In this document: positions 1-7,736 of the stretch, in pieces
Layout: every line of letters starts with the position of its first letter
Position numbering within the stretch: the first letter of the stretch is position 1
Assembly: GCA_015068055.1 (NCBI GenBank)
Contig: SVLG01000001.1
Location: 15,964 to 79,963, forward strand
Source of the DNA: Oscillospiraceae bacterium
Lineage (GTDB): Bacteria; Bacillota_A; Clostridia; Oscillospirales; Oscillospiraceae
Reading direction: 5' to 3'
DNA length: 64,000 nucleotides
The notes under the pieces: model-generated
Told to the model about the DNA's origin: nothing
Seen by the model: the letters and a program-made list of their open reading frames with translations, nothing else
Databases searched by the model: none
Program-made: the position numbers and the translations under genes

Positions 1-636
1 AACAGCTTCCGCTTCGCCGCCCAGATTGCCGCACAGCTTTATAACCGCTATGAAGCCAAGGAGCGCATCAGTCTTTCCCTGATGGACTGCTCCCGGCAGG
101 AATGCATTGACCGGGTCTCCAACCACATGGCCGAGCTGGCCGTGGGCCGCATCTGGAGTTTCCAGCAGAGCATTCTTTCCCGGCAGCTCAGCAGCAAGGA
201 TGTGCGCTTTCATCCGCTGGTGGTGGTGCCGGTGGCTGTGGCCGTGGGTAAAAACAACCCCCTTTACCATTATGAGGGCAGTTCCATCCCCGTCTCCACC
301 CTCCAGCAATACACCCCGATCATCTTTGACCATACCATGTATAACCCCATCTCCAACATCTATGACCAGCTGCCGGAGCTTCGTATCCACAACCATATCA
401 CCATTTCCAGCGTGGACGTCTGCCGCAGCATTCTGGACGAAACCAACACCTATCTCCTGGTTTCCAAGTTCTCCTCCCCGGCGAAGATGGAGGACAACTG
501 GCCCGGCTGCCGCATCCTCGATCTTGCCGACTGCAGCCACACCGCCCAGATCGGCTGGTTCAAGCATAAGCACGTGGAACTCTCCCCCCTGGCGCAGGAA
601 TACGTGGATCTTCTGAGTGAGTATCTGCAAAGCTGA
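1..636 (+). CDS. LysR-family regulator, C-terminal part (5' end outside window)
   Basis: The reading frame is open from the first base, so the start codon and the N-terminal winged-helix DNA-binding domain lie upstream of the window. The 211 visible codons look like a LysR effector-binding domain: an alpha/beta pattern, a central segment around VAVGKNNPLYHYEGSS, and a tail LSPLAQEYVDLLSEYL of the kind that closes many clostridial LysR proteins. The family binds a small ligand in this domain and controls a nearby, often divergent, promoter; the ligand cannot be read from the sequence. It converges on the next LysR gene across a shared hairpin terminator. It could be another type-2 periplasmic-binding-fold regulator, but LysR is the best reading. 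Confidence 0.72.
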   Translation, partial: NSFRFAAQIAAQLYNRYEAKERISLSLMDCSRQECIDRVSNHMAELAVGRIWSFQQSILSRQLSSKDVRFHPLVVVPVAVAVGKNNPLYHYEGSSIPVSTLQQYTPIIFDHTMYNPISNIYDQLPELRIHNHITISSVDVCRSILDETNTYLLVSKFSSPAKMEDNWPGCRILDLADCSHTAQIGWFKHKHVELSPLAQEYVDLLSEYLQS

Positions 637-698
637 TAGCCATTATCTTTTTGGCAGATAGCTATGGGGCCCATTTTGGGATTTTTGTCAAAAAAAGC

Positions 699-736
699 AA
701 TAAGGCCAATGCGTACTTGCACGCATTGGCCTTATT
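699..736. terminator. Bidirectional terminator between two convergent LysR genes
   Basis: A perfect 16-bp stem: AATAAGGCCAATGCGT (699-714), loop ACTTGC, then ACGCATTGGCCTTATT (721-736). An A-run lies just 5' (691-696), which gives a U-tract for minus-strand transcripts. It overlaps the stop codon of the minus-strand LysR gene. Confidence 0.8.
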
Positions 737-1614
737 CATATTCTGCCTTTTTCCGTTTTTTCTATAAGATAATCCCGAAAAGCCGCCGCAGCGGCATCCG
801 GCGGGGCATTTTTCCCCCAGCAAAGGTAGATCGTCCGGCTGCAGTCCTCCTGCAGGGGAACAAAAATGGCATTTTCGCTGCATAGCTTTTTCCAGCTTTC
901 GGGAAAGAGCGATACGCCGCCTCCGCCGGCCACCAGCGAAAACATGGTGCCGAGATCATGGCAGACGCATTCCACCCGGGGCGTAAAGCCCGCATCCGTG
1001 CAGCAATGCTCCACCGCCCGCTGCACTTCCCCCTTTTCATATATAAGGAAGGGCTCGTCGCAAAGCTCCCGCAGGGAGACGCTCTCCCGGGCGGCAAGGG
1101 GATGGCTCCGGGGCAGCGCCGCCATAAAGCGTTCCCGGAGAAGAAAGCGCGTTTCCGTATCCGAGCGCACCGGCGGCTCCGTGGTCACCAGCAGGGAAAC
1201 CGAAAGAAAGGGGTCGCGGCTGTAGTCATTGATGAGCAGCTCCGGCACCGACACAAAGCGTATCTCTGTGCCGGGATGGCTCTGACGAAAGCGCAGAAAG
1301 TGATCGGCAATGAGATAGGGTACCGGATTGGACTGGACAACGATCTCACCCCGGAGTTCCCCGGAGCCCAGTCGACGGCAAAGCTCCTCCCGCTCCCGCA
1401 GGGCGCGTCTGGCATAGTCCAGAAAAACCTCCCCCGGCTCCGTTAATTCCAGCCCTGCCGGCCGGCGGCGGAAAAAGGACACGCCAAACTCCCCCTCCAG
1501 CTTCCGCAGAGTCTGACTCAGAGCCGACTGGGAGATATGCAGACTCTCGGCCGCTTTCGTAACGCCGCCCCGGGCAGCCACCTCCACAAAATACTCCAGC
1601 TGCAGAAAATTCAT
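736..1614 (-). CDS. LysR-family transcriptional regulator
   Basis: A full-length LysR protein of 292 residues, the normal size. Residues about 1-60 form the winged helix-turn-helix (FVEVAARGGVTKAAESLH, then SQSALSQTLRKLE), and about 90-290 the ligand-binding domain. The ATG at 1614 has GGAGG 4 bases upstream. It is transcribed away from an ornithine cyclodeaminase-like gene, with 108 bases between the start codons, the classic arrangement in which a LysR protein controls its divergent neighbour and itself. The shared gap holds a near-palindrome at 1637-1659 that is a candidate operator. The effector is unknown; an amino acid or imino acid would suit the neighbour (inference). Confidence 0.93.
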   Translation of the reverse strand: MNFLQLEYFVEVAARGGVTKAAESLHISQSALSQTLRKLEGEFGVSFFRRRPAGLELTEPGEVFLDYARRALREREELCRRLGSGELRGEIVVQSNPVPYLIADHFLRFRQSHPGTEIRFVSVPELLINDYSRDPFLSVSLLVTTEPPVRSDTETRFLLRERFMAALPRSHPLAARESVSLRELCDEPFLIYEKGEVQRAVEHCCTDAGFTPRVECVCHDLGTMFSLVAGGGGVSLFPESWKKLCSENAIFVPLQEDCSRTIYLCWGKNAPPDAAAAAFRDYLIEKTEKGRI

Positions 1615-1636
1615 GGCTCCTCCATTAGCGTTTGCT

Positions 1637-1659
1637 TATACCTCACGTTAGTGATTATA
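1637..1659. promoter_or_regulatory. Candidate LysR operator
   Basis: Near-palindrome in the divergent gap: TATA (1637-1640), TCAC (1643-1646), GTGA (1651-1654), TATA (1656-1659). Its size and place just upstream of the cyclodeaminase promoter fit a LysR T-N11-A type site. This assignment is an inference. Confidence 0.45.
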
Positions 1660-1662
1660 TAT

Positions 1663-1692
1663 TTTACAGCAGCCAAATGCAAGTGCTATGAT
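1663..1692 (+). promoter_or_regulatory. Sigma-A promoter for the cyclodeaminase-like gene
   Basis: TTTACA (1663-1668), an 18-base spacer, then TATGAT (1687-1692), about 30 bases upstream of the ATG at 1723. Confidence 0.6.
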
Positions 1693-1722
1693 GGTCCCAA
1701 AATCACCGGGAGGTAATTTATT

Positions 1723-2697
1723 ATGACGGATCACAAAATTCTTTATCTCAGCGAGCAGGATATTCTGGATCTGAAGCTGGAGTGGGAGGAAATTTTCTCC
1801 ACCGCCAGACGCGCCCTCATCGAACACGGCAACAAAACCGTGGAAAACCCGCCCAAGCCCGGCGTCCATAAGTTCTCCAACTCCTTCATCCACGCCATGC
1901 CCGCCTACCTGAAGGAGGCCGACATCATGGGCATCAAGTGGGTGGCCGGCTACCCCTCCAACCGCGAAAAGGGTCTGCAGGTGACCACCGGTCTCCAGAT
2001 CCTCAACGACCCCAACACCGGCTTCCCCCTCTGCATCATGAACGCCACCTGGACCACCATGGTCCGCACCGCCGCCGTCACCGCCGTGGCCGCTCCCCTC
2101 TGCGCCCGCGCCGACAGTGAGGTGCTGGGTGTTGTGGGTGCCGGCGTGCAGGGCACCATCAACACCGAGGTTCTCTGCCTCACCATTCCTTCCATTAAGA
2201 AGATCAAGGTCTACGACATCTTCCCTGCCGCCTCCGAGCGCTTCAAGGCCGTCATCGAAGAGAAGACCGGGCTGAGCGTGGAAGTCGTGGCCGACGCGGA
2301 AACCGCCGTGCGTGACAGCGACATTGTGGTCACCGCCACCCAGAAACTGCCCGAGCCCTTCCTGAAGAAGGAGTGGCTCAAGCCCGGCTACCTGGGCATT
2401 CCTCTGGATGTCAGCCGGGCCTGGAGCATTGATGCCCTCTTTGCCGCCGATAAGTTCATCAACGACGATCTGGCCCAGGCCCGTCTCTACGAGGCCGACG
2501 GTGCCTTCCCCGCCGGCATCCCCACTCTCTACTGCCACACCGGTGAGCTCCTCAACGGCAGCTTCCCCGGCCGCACCAGCGACAGCGAGGACATCATCCT
2601 CATGAACATCGGCCTCGGCATCTACGACATCTCTCTCGGCCACTACATCTACGAGAAGGCCAAAGCTGCCGGCAAGGGCGTATACGTTAACTTCTGA
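1723..2697 (+). CDS. Ornithine cyclodeaminase / mu-crystallin family protein
   Basis: A 324-residue cytosolic NAD(P)-binding enzyme of the ornithine cyclodeaminase/mu-crystallin family. Members convert ornithine to proline with loss of ammonia, or reduce or oxidise other amino and imino acids (for example alanine dehydrogenase or ketimine reductase). The Rossmann glycine motif is GVVGAGVQG near residue 137; the family segments SFIHAMPAYL and MGIKWVAGYPSN precede it, and VTATQKLPEPF follows it. The ATG at 1723 has GGGAGGT upstream. The exact substrate cannot be told from sequence. The divergent LysR gene at 736-1614 is its likely regulator. A strong terminator follows directly, so it is probably a single-gene transcript. 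Confidence 0.92.
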   Translation: MTDHKILYLSEQDILDLKLEWEEIFSTARRALIEHGNKTVENPPKPGVHKFSNSFIHAMPAYLKEADIMGIKWVAGYPSNREKGLQVTTGLQILNDPNTGFPLCIMNATWTTMVRTAAVTAVAAPLCARADSEVLGVVGAGVQGTINTEVLCLTIPSIKKIKVYDIFPAASERFKAVIEEKTGLSVEVVADAETAVRDSDIVVTATQKLPEPFLKKEWLKPGYLGIPLDVSRAWSIDALFAADKFINDDLAQARLYEADGAFPAGIPTLYCHTGELLNGSFPGRTSDSEDIILMNIGLGIYDISLGHYIYEKAKAAGKGVYVNF

Positions 2698-2704
2698 TAC
2701 ACGC

Positions 2705-2733
2705 AAAATGACCACCCGATGGGTGGTCATTTT
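2705..2733. terminator. Bidirectional terminator
   Basis: Stem AAAATGACCACCC (2705-2717), loop GAT wait-free turn of three bases, and GGGTGGTCATTTT (2721-2733). It has A and T tracts on both sides and serves the convergent cyclodeaminase-like and M14 peptidase genes. Confidence 0.85.
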
Positions 2734-2736
2734 CTG

Positions 2737-4017
2737 TTATGTGTCCTCCCAGGCGCAGAGCACCAGAATACCCAGGCAGCGCTGCCAGATCTCCGGAAGC
2801 TGGGAGAGGGGCAGCGGATTTTCCCCCAGTCCGGCCTCAATGGTATAGCCGGGCCGGTTGAAGCGCTCGATAAACCAGTCCTTGTACCCGGCAAAGCCCG
2901 AGGCATAGGGCGTCTCCTCGTAAGCGTAGCCGCTGGCCGCGCTGAATTTTTCCGCCAGCGCCCGGCTCCCGGCGGGTTCATAGTCCAGATACTTCCAGTA
3001 GATCACCTCGCCCTGGGTATGCCAGGCGAGGATACGCGCCGGGTCAAAGGCAAGGCTCTGATGATAGAGCGCCCGGCTCTCCGGGGCGGACAGAGGTGCT
3101 TCGCCCACATAGTCCCGGGGCCCCGGCTGGGTGTAACCCTGAGCAAACTTGATCTCCCGGGCCTGCTCCCAGCCGGCAGGGTACTGGAGATTGAGATCCA
3201 CACCCCGGATGTTGGCCTTCCAGCCCGACGGGAAGGGGATGGCGGGGTAGGCAGCGGCCAGTCCTGCCGCATCCTGCACGATGGCAGCGTCCTCTATGGC
3301 ACCGGTCACCAGATCCACTCCGTCGGGATTTACCAGCGGTGCAAGCTCAATGGTCGCCCGCGCCCAGAGAGCAGACGCTTCCACCCCATAGATGCCCTCA
3401 TCGGCCGCCCGGGCTGCGCAAAGGGCCTCGGCAAAACGAAGCAGCAGCGCAGCCGTGATCCACTCGTTGCCATGGTGGGCCGCGCTGTAAAACACCCGGC
3501 GCGCCCCGGTCCCCCAGCGCAGCCCCCACAGAGGCCGTCCCAGCACGCTCTCTCCCCAGCGAAAACCTGTCAGAAAGGGATAGCGGGCCGTGAGGCCCTC
3601 CACGCAGTAGGCACAGAGTTCATGGCTCATGGGTACATCCTCGGGCACCACCGGAAAGGGCAGCGGCACCACAAGCGTTTGCCCGGAACGCAGCGCATAG
3701 GGATCCAGTCCGGGATTGGCCGTTTCCAGAGCCTGAAGGGGGCTTCGATACAGCTGGGCAATGCGCCAGAGGGTTTCTCCGCTGCGAACGCTGTGGCGGA
3801 GATAACCCGTGTACCAGGGCCGCAGGGCCGCCCGGGTTCGTTCCCCGGCCAGACCATCGGCAGGGAGCGCCTCCCGACGCTGAAAGGCGCGCAGCGCCGC
3901 CTGGGTCCGGAGACCGAAAAGGCCGTCGACGTTCCCCGGGTCAAACCCGGCACGCTGCAGCCCCTTTTGCAGCAGACTCACCCGGGCGCCGCTGTCACCA
4001 TATTGCAAAATTTTCAC
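2737..4017 (-). CDS. M14 zinc carboxypeptidase with peptidoglycan-binding and LysM domains
   Basis: A 426-residue predicted peptidoglycan hydrolase. Domains in order: peptidoglycan-binding type 1 (about 5-65, GDSGARVSLLQKGLQ and DGLFGLRTQAALRAFQ), LysM (about 74-118, HSVRSGETLWRIAQLY), then the M14 peptidase (about 130-420). The zinc motif HHGNE has H182 and E185; a catalytic-Glu segment YTIEAGLGENP lies near residue 397. This resembles gamma-D-glutamyl-meso-diaminopimelate endopeptidases, which cleave stem peptides of cell wall or spore cortex. I chose the GTG at 4017 because GGAGGG lies 8 bases upstream; the frame continues further but would run into the SpoIVB gene region. No signal peptide is seen, as in some spore-associated members. 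The SpoIVB gene starts divergently nearby. Confidence 0.9.
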   Translation of the reverse strand: MKILQYGDSGARVSLLQKGLQRAGFDPGNVDGLFGLRTQAALRAFQRREALPADGLAGERTRAALRPWYTGYLRHSVRSGETLWRIAQLYRSPLQALETANPGLDPYALRSGQTLVVPLPFPVVPEDVPMSHELCAYCVEGLTARYPFLTGFRWGESVLGRPLWGLRWGTGARRVFYSAAHHGNEWITAALLLRFAEALCAARAADEGIYGVEASALWARATIELAPLVNPDGVDLVTGAIEDAAIVQDAAGLAAAYPAIPFPSGWKANIRGVDLNLQYPAGWEQAREIKFAQGYTQPGPRDYVGEAPLSAPESRALYHQSLAFDPARILAWHTQGEVIYWKYLDYEPAGSRALAEKFSAASGYAYEETPYASGFAGYKDWFIERFNRPGYTIEAGLGENPLPLSQLPEIWQRCLGILVLCAWEDT

Positions 4018-4128
4018 CAAAAATTCCCTCCGCCCTCTTTTTCGCCCATTGGTCAAATTTTTCTCGGTTGATTTGCCCGTCGACTGCCATAATGATAAAG
4101 CGCAAATCAAACGGGGGGATATAACCAT

Positions 4129-5133
4129 ATGAAATATGCTAAAAAATTATGCCTGGCCGTTCTGCTGGTTCTCTTCATAAGCACGGCCCCAGGCGCTCAG
4201 GCTTTGGGCGCAGGGGACATGCTCTCGCCGGTGGGCCGGGCCGTGGCCATTGAGCTGGAAACCGAGGGTGTGCTGGTGGCCGGACTCGCCACCGTGGAAA
4301 CCGAAGGCGGCTGTGTCAGCCCCGCCGGGGAGGCCGGCCTTCTGCCCGGCGACCGGATTTTCGCCGTAAACGGGCAAAACATTGCGGGCAGCGACGACTT
4401 CATAAACGCGGTACGCGCCGCGGGCAGCGCGCCCGTAAGCCTCCGCACCGAGCGAAACGGCAAAGAAATCGATCTGGTCGTAACGCCCGCCAGAGGTCTT
4501 GACGGGACGTGCTATCTGGGGCTCTGGCTGCGCAGCAGCATCTCCGGCATCGGCACCGTCACCTTTCACGATCCGGCCAGCGGCCTCTTCGGTGCCCTGG
4601 GCCACGGGGTTTGTGCCGGGGAAAACGGCGGCAGCCTTCTGCCGGTGAAAAGCGGAGCCATCGGCTCGGCCTCTGTGGCCGAGGTGGTACGCGGCCAAAA
4701 GGGAGTCCCCGGGGAGCTGGTGGGTGTACCGGAGGATGGCGCAAGCATTGGCCGCGTAGATGTCAACACCAACGCCGGCATCTTTGGCACAGCCTCCGCT
4801 CTGCAGGGTTACCAGACCATGCCTGTGGCGGCCGCGGACGAAGTTGTACCCGGTGAAGCGCTTATTCTCTCCACGGTCAGCGGGAATACGCCTCAGACCT
4901 ATCGGGTGCAGATCACCCGGGTGGACCGGAGCGGGGAAGACCTCCGGCAGATCTGCCTGCAGGTGACCGATCCCCACCTGCTCGGCCTCACCGGCGGCAT
5001 TGTACAGGGTATGAGCGGCAGCCCCATTATCCAGAACGGAAAACTGGTCGGCGCGGTGACTCATGTGCTGGTGGAGGAACCCACCCGCGGTTACGGAATA
5101 CTCATGGAGAGCATGCTGGCCGCCGCGGCATAA
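4129..5133 (+). CDS. spoIVB: SpoIVB peptidase (S55 family), sporulation signalling protease
   Basis: SpoIVB is made in the forespore, crosses to the intermembrane space and cleaves SpoIVFA, which lets SpoIVFB process pro-sigma-K. The 334-residue product has an N-terminal signal/anchor helix (about 5-22), a PDZ domain (about 45-120, with AGLLPGDRIFAVNGQ) and an S55 peptidase domain. Catalytic residues visible are H159 (ALGHGV), S296 (QGMSGSPI) and a likely D281; the D-to-S spacing of 15 equals that of the B. subtilis triad (D363, S378). The family ending THVLVEEPTRGYGI is present. It is shorter than the B. subtilis protein. No nearby SpoIVF genes are in the window. Strong evidence that the host sporulates. 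Confidence 0.94.
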   Translation: MKYAKKLCLAVLLVLFISTAPGAQALGAGDMLSPVGRAVAIELETEGVLVAGLATVETEGGCVSPAGEAGLLPGDRIFAVNGQNIAGSDDFINAVRAAGSAPVSLRTERNGKEIDLVVTPARGLDGTCYLGLWLRSSISGIGTVTFHDPASGLFGALGHGVCAGENGGSLLPVKSGAIGSASVAEVVRGQKGVPGELVGVPEDGASIGRVDVNTNAGIFGTASALQGYQTMPVAAADEVVPGEALILSTVSGNTPQTYRVQITRVDRSGEDLRQICLQVTDPHLLGLTGGIVQGMSGSPIIQNGKLVGAVTHVLVEEPTRGYGILMESMLAAAA

Positions 5134-5136
5134 AAG

Positions 5137-5166
5137 TTGACAGGGGCTTTATGCCCCTGTTATAAT
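5137..5166 (+). promoter_or_regulatory. Consensus sigma-A promoter with a palindrome filling the spacer
   Basis: A perfect -35 TTGACA (5137-5142) and perfect -10 TATAAT (5161-5166) are 18 bases apart. ACAGGGGC (5140-5147), loop TTTAT and GCCCCTGT (5153-5160) form an 8-bp perfect hairpin that fills the spacer. It may be an operator, or a terminator for spoIVB that doubles as promoter DNA; the T-tract after it is poor. Confidence 0.7.
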
Positions 5167-5174
5167 TTTATCCA

Positions 5175-5192
5175 ATCCCGCGCATACGGGAT
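5175..5192. promoter_or_regulatory. Operator-like inverted repeat after the -10
   Basis: ATCCCG (5175-5180), six-base gap, CGGGAT (5187-5192). It sits right around the expected transcription start of the GNAT transcript, where a repressor would block initiation. Inference from position and symmetry. Confidence 0.45.
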
Positions 5193-5253
5193 AAATTCTT
5201 TAAAGGAGATTGCTTTTTGAGAAAGACAATCCGGACTGTGGAGATTGTGGGCT

Positions 5254-5306
5254 GACCGGGAGGTTTGCGCAATACAATCTCACACAAACCTCCCAGCATT
5301 GCGGTC
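5254..5306 (+). promoter_or_regulatory. Structured 5' leader of the GNAT gene
   Basis: GGGAGGTTTG (5258-5267) pairs with CAAACCTCCC (5285-5294), and GACC (5254-5257) with GGTC (5303-5306), leaving an eight-base bulge on the 3' side. The structure ends about 10 bases before the Shine-Dalgarno CAGGAGGA. It does not match a riboswitch class that I recognise. Confidence 0.45.
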
Positions 5307-5329
5307 AACAATCATCAGGAGGAAAAACA

Positions 5330-5956
5330 ATGAACAAAAATGACTACATCATCCGTTTGGAGAGAAACGACGAATACCGTGAAGTGGAAAACCTTGTACG
5401 GGAGGCTTTCTGGAACGTTTACCGCCCGGGCTGTCTGGAGCATTATGTGCTGCACCGGCTGCGGGAGGATCCCGCCTTTGTATCAGAGCTGGACTTTGTC
5501 ATGGAACAGGACGGAGAGCTGATCGGCCAGAATATGTTTATGCGCGCGGCCATCCGCGCCGATGACGGCCGGGAAATCCCCATTCTGTGCATGGGTCCCA
5601 TCTGCATTCGGAAGGACCTGCAGCGCCAGGGCTACGGCAAAGCATTGCTGGACTATTCCCTGGAAAAGGCCACCGAGATGGGCTTTGGGGCGCTTTGTTT
5701 TGAAGGAAACATGGATTTCTACGGCAGGAGCGGCTTCACCTATGGCCGGGAGTTTGGCCTTCGTTACCACGACCTGCCGGAGGGCACAGACGACTCTTTC
5801 TTCCTCTGCCGGGAACTGATTCCGGGCTATCTCAACGGCATCACCGGCATCTACGGCCCGCCGCAGGGGTATTTTGTGGACGAGGGAGAGGCCGAGGCGT
5901 TTGACCGCGCGTTCCCGCCCAAAGCAAAGGAAAAACTTCCGGGGCAGTTTTTCTGA
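5330..5956 (+). CDS. GNAT-family N-acetyltransferase
   Basis: A 208-residue acetyl-CoA-dependent N-acetyltransferase of the YhbS-like GNAT group. The acetyl-CoA pyrophosphate loop is RQGYGKALL (motif R/Q-x-x-G-x-G), preceded by the beta strand ILCMGPICIRKDLQ and followed by the typical FYGRSGFTYG segment. The acceptor substrate is unknown. The ATG at 5330 has CAGGAGGA about 7 bases upstream. An upstream in-frame TTG at 5210 exists, but its ribosome site is only one base away, and the added residues would be encoded by the structured leader, so I reject it. Transcription probably starts at the consensus promoter at 5137-5166, giving a leader of about 155 bases. Confidence 0.9.
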   Translation: MNKNDYIIRLERNDEYREVENLVREAFWNVYRPGCLEHYVLHRLREDPAFVSELDFVMEQDGELIGQNMFMRAAIRADDGREIPILCMGPICIRKDLQRQGYGKALLDYSLEKATEMGFGALCFEGNMDFYGRSGFTYGREFGLRYHDLPEGTDDSFFLCRELIPGYLNGITGIYGPPQGYFVDEGEAEAFDRAFPPKAKEKLPGQFF

Positions 5957-5969
5957 AAAACGGACAAAA

Positions 5970-5999
5970 GAGGTGCCGTATCGTTTGATACGGCACCTC
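5970..5999. terminator. Hairpin terminator, mainly for the minus strand
   Basis: GAGGTGCCGTATC (5970-5982), loop GTTT, GATACGGCACCTC (5987-5999): a perfect 13-bp stem. Read on the minus strand it is followed by TTTTG, so it suits the end of the membrane glucosyltransferase gene best. It also separates the two convergent genes. Confidence 0.75.
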
Positions 6000-6006
6000 G
6001 AACGCT

Positions 6007-7602
6007 TTAAGGAACTCTGCCCATTTTTACAACCATGATATCATCGACCCAGCGGATGCAGTCCCCGTTCGGGAAGAAAGGCATTTCCTGAACCCGCTCG
6101 TCGTTTTTCAGCCTCTCATGCTCCTCATCGGAGCAAAGGCGCACAGGATAGTTAAGCACATAGTCAAAGTATGCCCGGTAGGGGTTGAAATAATAATGGG
6201 AGGAATCCGCCGCTATGGCATCACCATACTGCAAACCGACAATGCTGTGGAGTTTCTCCATGCCGGGTGTCGTATCGCCGCAAGCGTAAACCCCAACGAA
6301 GGCCACCGTGGTTTCCCCCGGCACATAGCCTTCTTCCCTCTCCATCATGGCCACAGCACGGGTCATGAAACTCAGGGCAGCATCCGCATCCCTTTCCTTT
6401 TTTATATAAGCCGTATTGGCAAGAATAACATTCTGCCAAAGCAGACCCAACACCAGCACACAGGAAATCCAGCTCTGCCACTCACTTCTTCGTCCCGGCA
6501 GCATGTCCTCATCGCACAGCCGGAAGGCAAAAAGCAGAAGGAACACGTAGAAGAACCATACGGCATAGAGCATCAGTTCATGGATATGCTCGCCGTTTGT
6601 CAAAAGGTAAATAAAGCCCATGGCCAGCGGCGTCAGGCCTACCAGCAGTACGATCAGAATGGTGCGAACGCTTTCGTACTTTTTCCGCCTGATTACCACC
6701 AGCGCACATATGCCCAGCATAACAGAAAGCAGGAAGAACAGAATTTTATAAACTTCTTTGTACACCGGGTGGAAAAACGTAACAATCGACTCCGCCGGCG
6801 TGCGAATGAGCAGCCACGGAAGATTCTTCCATATATCCTCAAAAGATATAAGAACACTTGTGCGTTCCGCCTGTGTGACGCCCGTCACTCTGTAAACGAC
6901 GAGCCCTGCAACATAGTAAAGAAACAGCGCCAGCAGAAGCATGGCGAACCCCCGCAGGCCATGCATCAATACGTCCTTCACTTCCCGTCCGGCGAAAAGC
7001 TCCATCACGGATTTCCACAAAATCAGCGTAACCGCAACGGCAACATAGGATTGGTAGATTCCTACGGAAACCACCAGGCAGAGCGTCCCTGCCAGATAGG
7101 CGGGCATGCCCCGATCTCGGTTCCAGAGATACGCCGCCATTACCGACAGCAGGAGGGAAAGCGCATTAAAATCAAATTCATATATAAAATTGGCTATCTG
7201 CGCAATGTAGGTAATGTTTGTACTCATCACACCGGCGATCAGGAAAGTCAGAAAGCGGGAGCGCACATCGAAAAAAGCCGTAACAAGGTATACGGCCAAG
7301 CCGGTCCAGAACAGCCCCAGACAGCCGATCACCCAGGGAAGGGACAACTCGTTTCGGAAAAGAGCCCGGTAAAGGGGCACAAAGAAACGCCCCAGTTCTA
7401 TTTTCCACCGTTCTTCCACCACCGTGGCCGCGAAGGCATTCAGTCCGTCATGGGAAAGACTGCTGTGAAAAAAGCCATAGGCATGGGTCAGGAACCCCCA
7501 GAAAAAGGTCACTGTCAGACAAAAGAGCAGCGCATCCTTTATACCAAGAAACGCCGCTTTTTGCTGACAGAGATATTGTTCCGGTGAAAAACGTTTATTC
7601 AT
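6007..7602 (-). CDS. Polytopic membrane protein, GtrII-like glucosyltransferase family
   Basis: About 531 residues with roughly ten or more hydrophobic helices and a soluble C-terminal tail of about 120 residues. The N-terminal part (HDGLNAF, then ELGRFFVPLYRALFR and the helix block INWV-like repeats) resembles the Glucos_trans_II (GtrII) family, membrane enzymes that move glucose from a lipid carrier to cell-surface glycans. The family assignment is by recollection of its pattern, so function is tentative. I chose the ATG at 7602 because GGGAG lies 6-7 bases upstream; longer in-frame readings run into the promoter region of the divergent flavoprotein gene. It may also be an uncharacterised GT-C fold protein. 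Confidence 0.75.
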   Translation of the reverse strand: MNKRFSPEQYLCQQKAAFLGIKDALLFCLTVTFFWGFLTHAYGFFHSSLSHDGLNAFAATVVEERWKIELGRFFVPLYRALFRNELSLPWVIGCLGLFWTGLAVYLVTAFFDVRSRFLTFLIAGVMSTNITYIAQIANFIYEFDFNALSLLLSVMAAYLWNRDRGMPAYLAGTLCLVVSVGIYQSYVAVAVTLILWKSVMELFAGREVKDVLMHGLRGFAMLLLALFLYYVAGLVVYRVTGVTQAERTSVLISFEDIWKNLPWLLIRTPAESIVTFFHPVYKEVYKILFFLLSVMLGICALVVIRRKKYESVRTILIVLLVGLTPLAMGFIYLLTNGEHIHELMLYAVWFFYVFLLLFAFRLCDEDMLPGRRSEWQSWISCVLVLGLLWQNVILANTAYIKKERDADAALSFMTRAVAMMEREEGYVPGETTVAFVGVYACGDTTPGMEKLHSIVGLQYGDAIAADSSHYYFNPYRAYFDYVLNYPVRLCSDEEHERLKNDERVQEMPFFPNGDCIRWVDDIMVVKMGRVP

Positions 7603-7692
7603 TGTCATCTCCCGTTTCCTCATCAGAGTGTTATAAATATATTTTGATGAAGGAGAAAAGTCAAGGAATAGTTTCCTGTCGGCTTTCTTCTG

Positions 7693-7701
7693 TGCTATAA
7701 T
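7693..7701 (+). promoter_or_regulatory. Extended -10 promoter element
   Basis: TGCTATAAT: a TG-extended perfect -10 hexamer about 36 bases before the flavoprotein ATG. No good -35 is seen, as is common for extended -10 promoters. Confidence 0.5.
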
Positions 7702-7736
7702 GAAATGAACATGTACACAAAAAGGAGCCGTCACCT

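Noticed and set aside
1648..2730. 360-codon open frame antisense to the cyclodeaminase-like gene
   Set aside because: It is a mirror of a conserved gene in G+C-rich DNA, has no recognised domain, is Gly/Val/His-rich and lacks a convincing ribosome site.
4018..4128. Longer reading of the M14 peptidase starting at 4128
   Set aside because: It would abut the SpoIVB start and cover its promoter, while the GTG at 4017 has GGAGGG at 8 bases and starts directly at the peptidoglycan-binding domain.
5210..5329. TTG start at 5210 extending the GNAT protein by 40 residues
   Set aside because: Its Shine-Dalgarno is one base away, the sequence forms a hairpin leader, and the ATG at 5330 has an ideal ribosome site.
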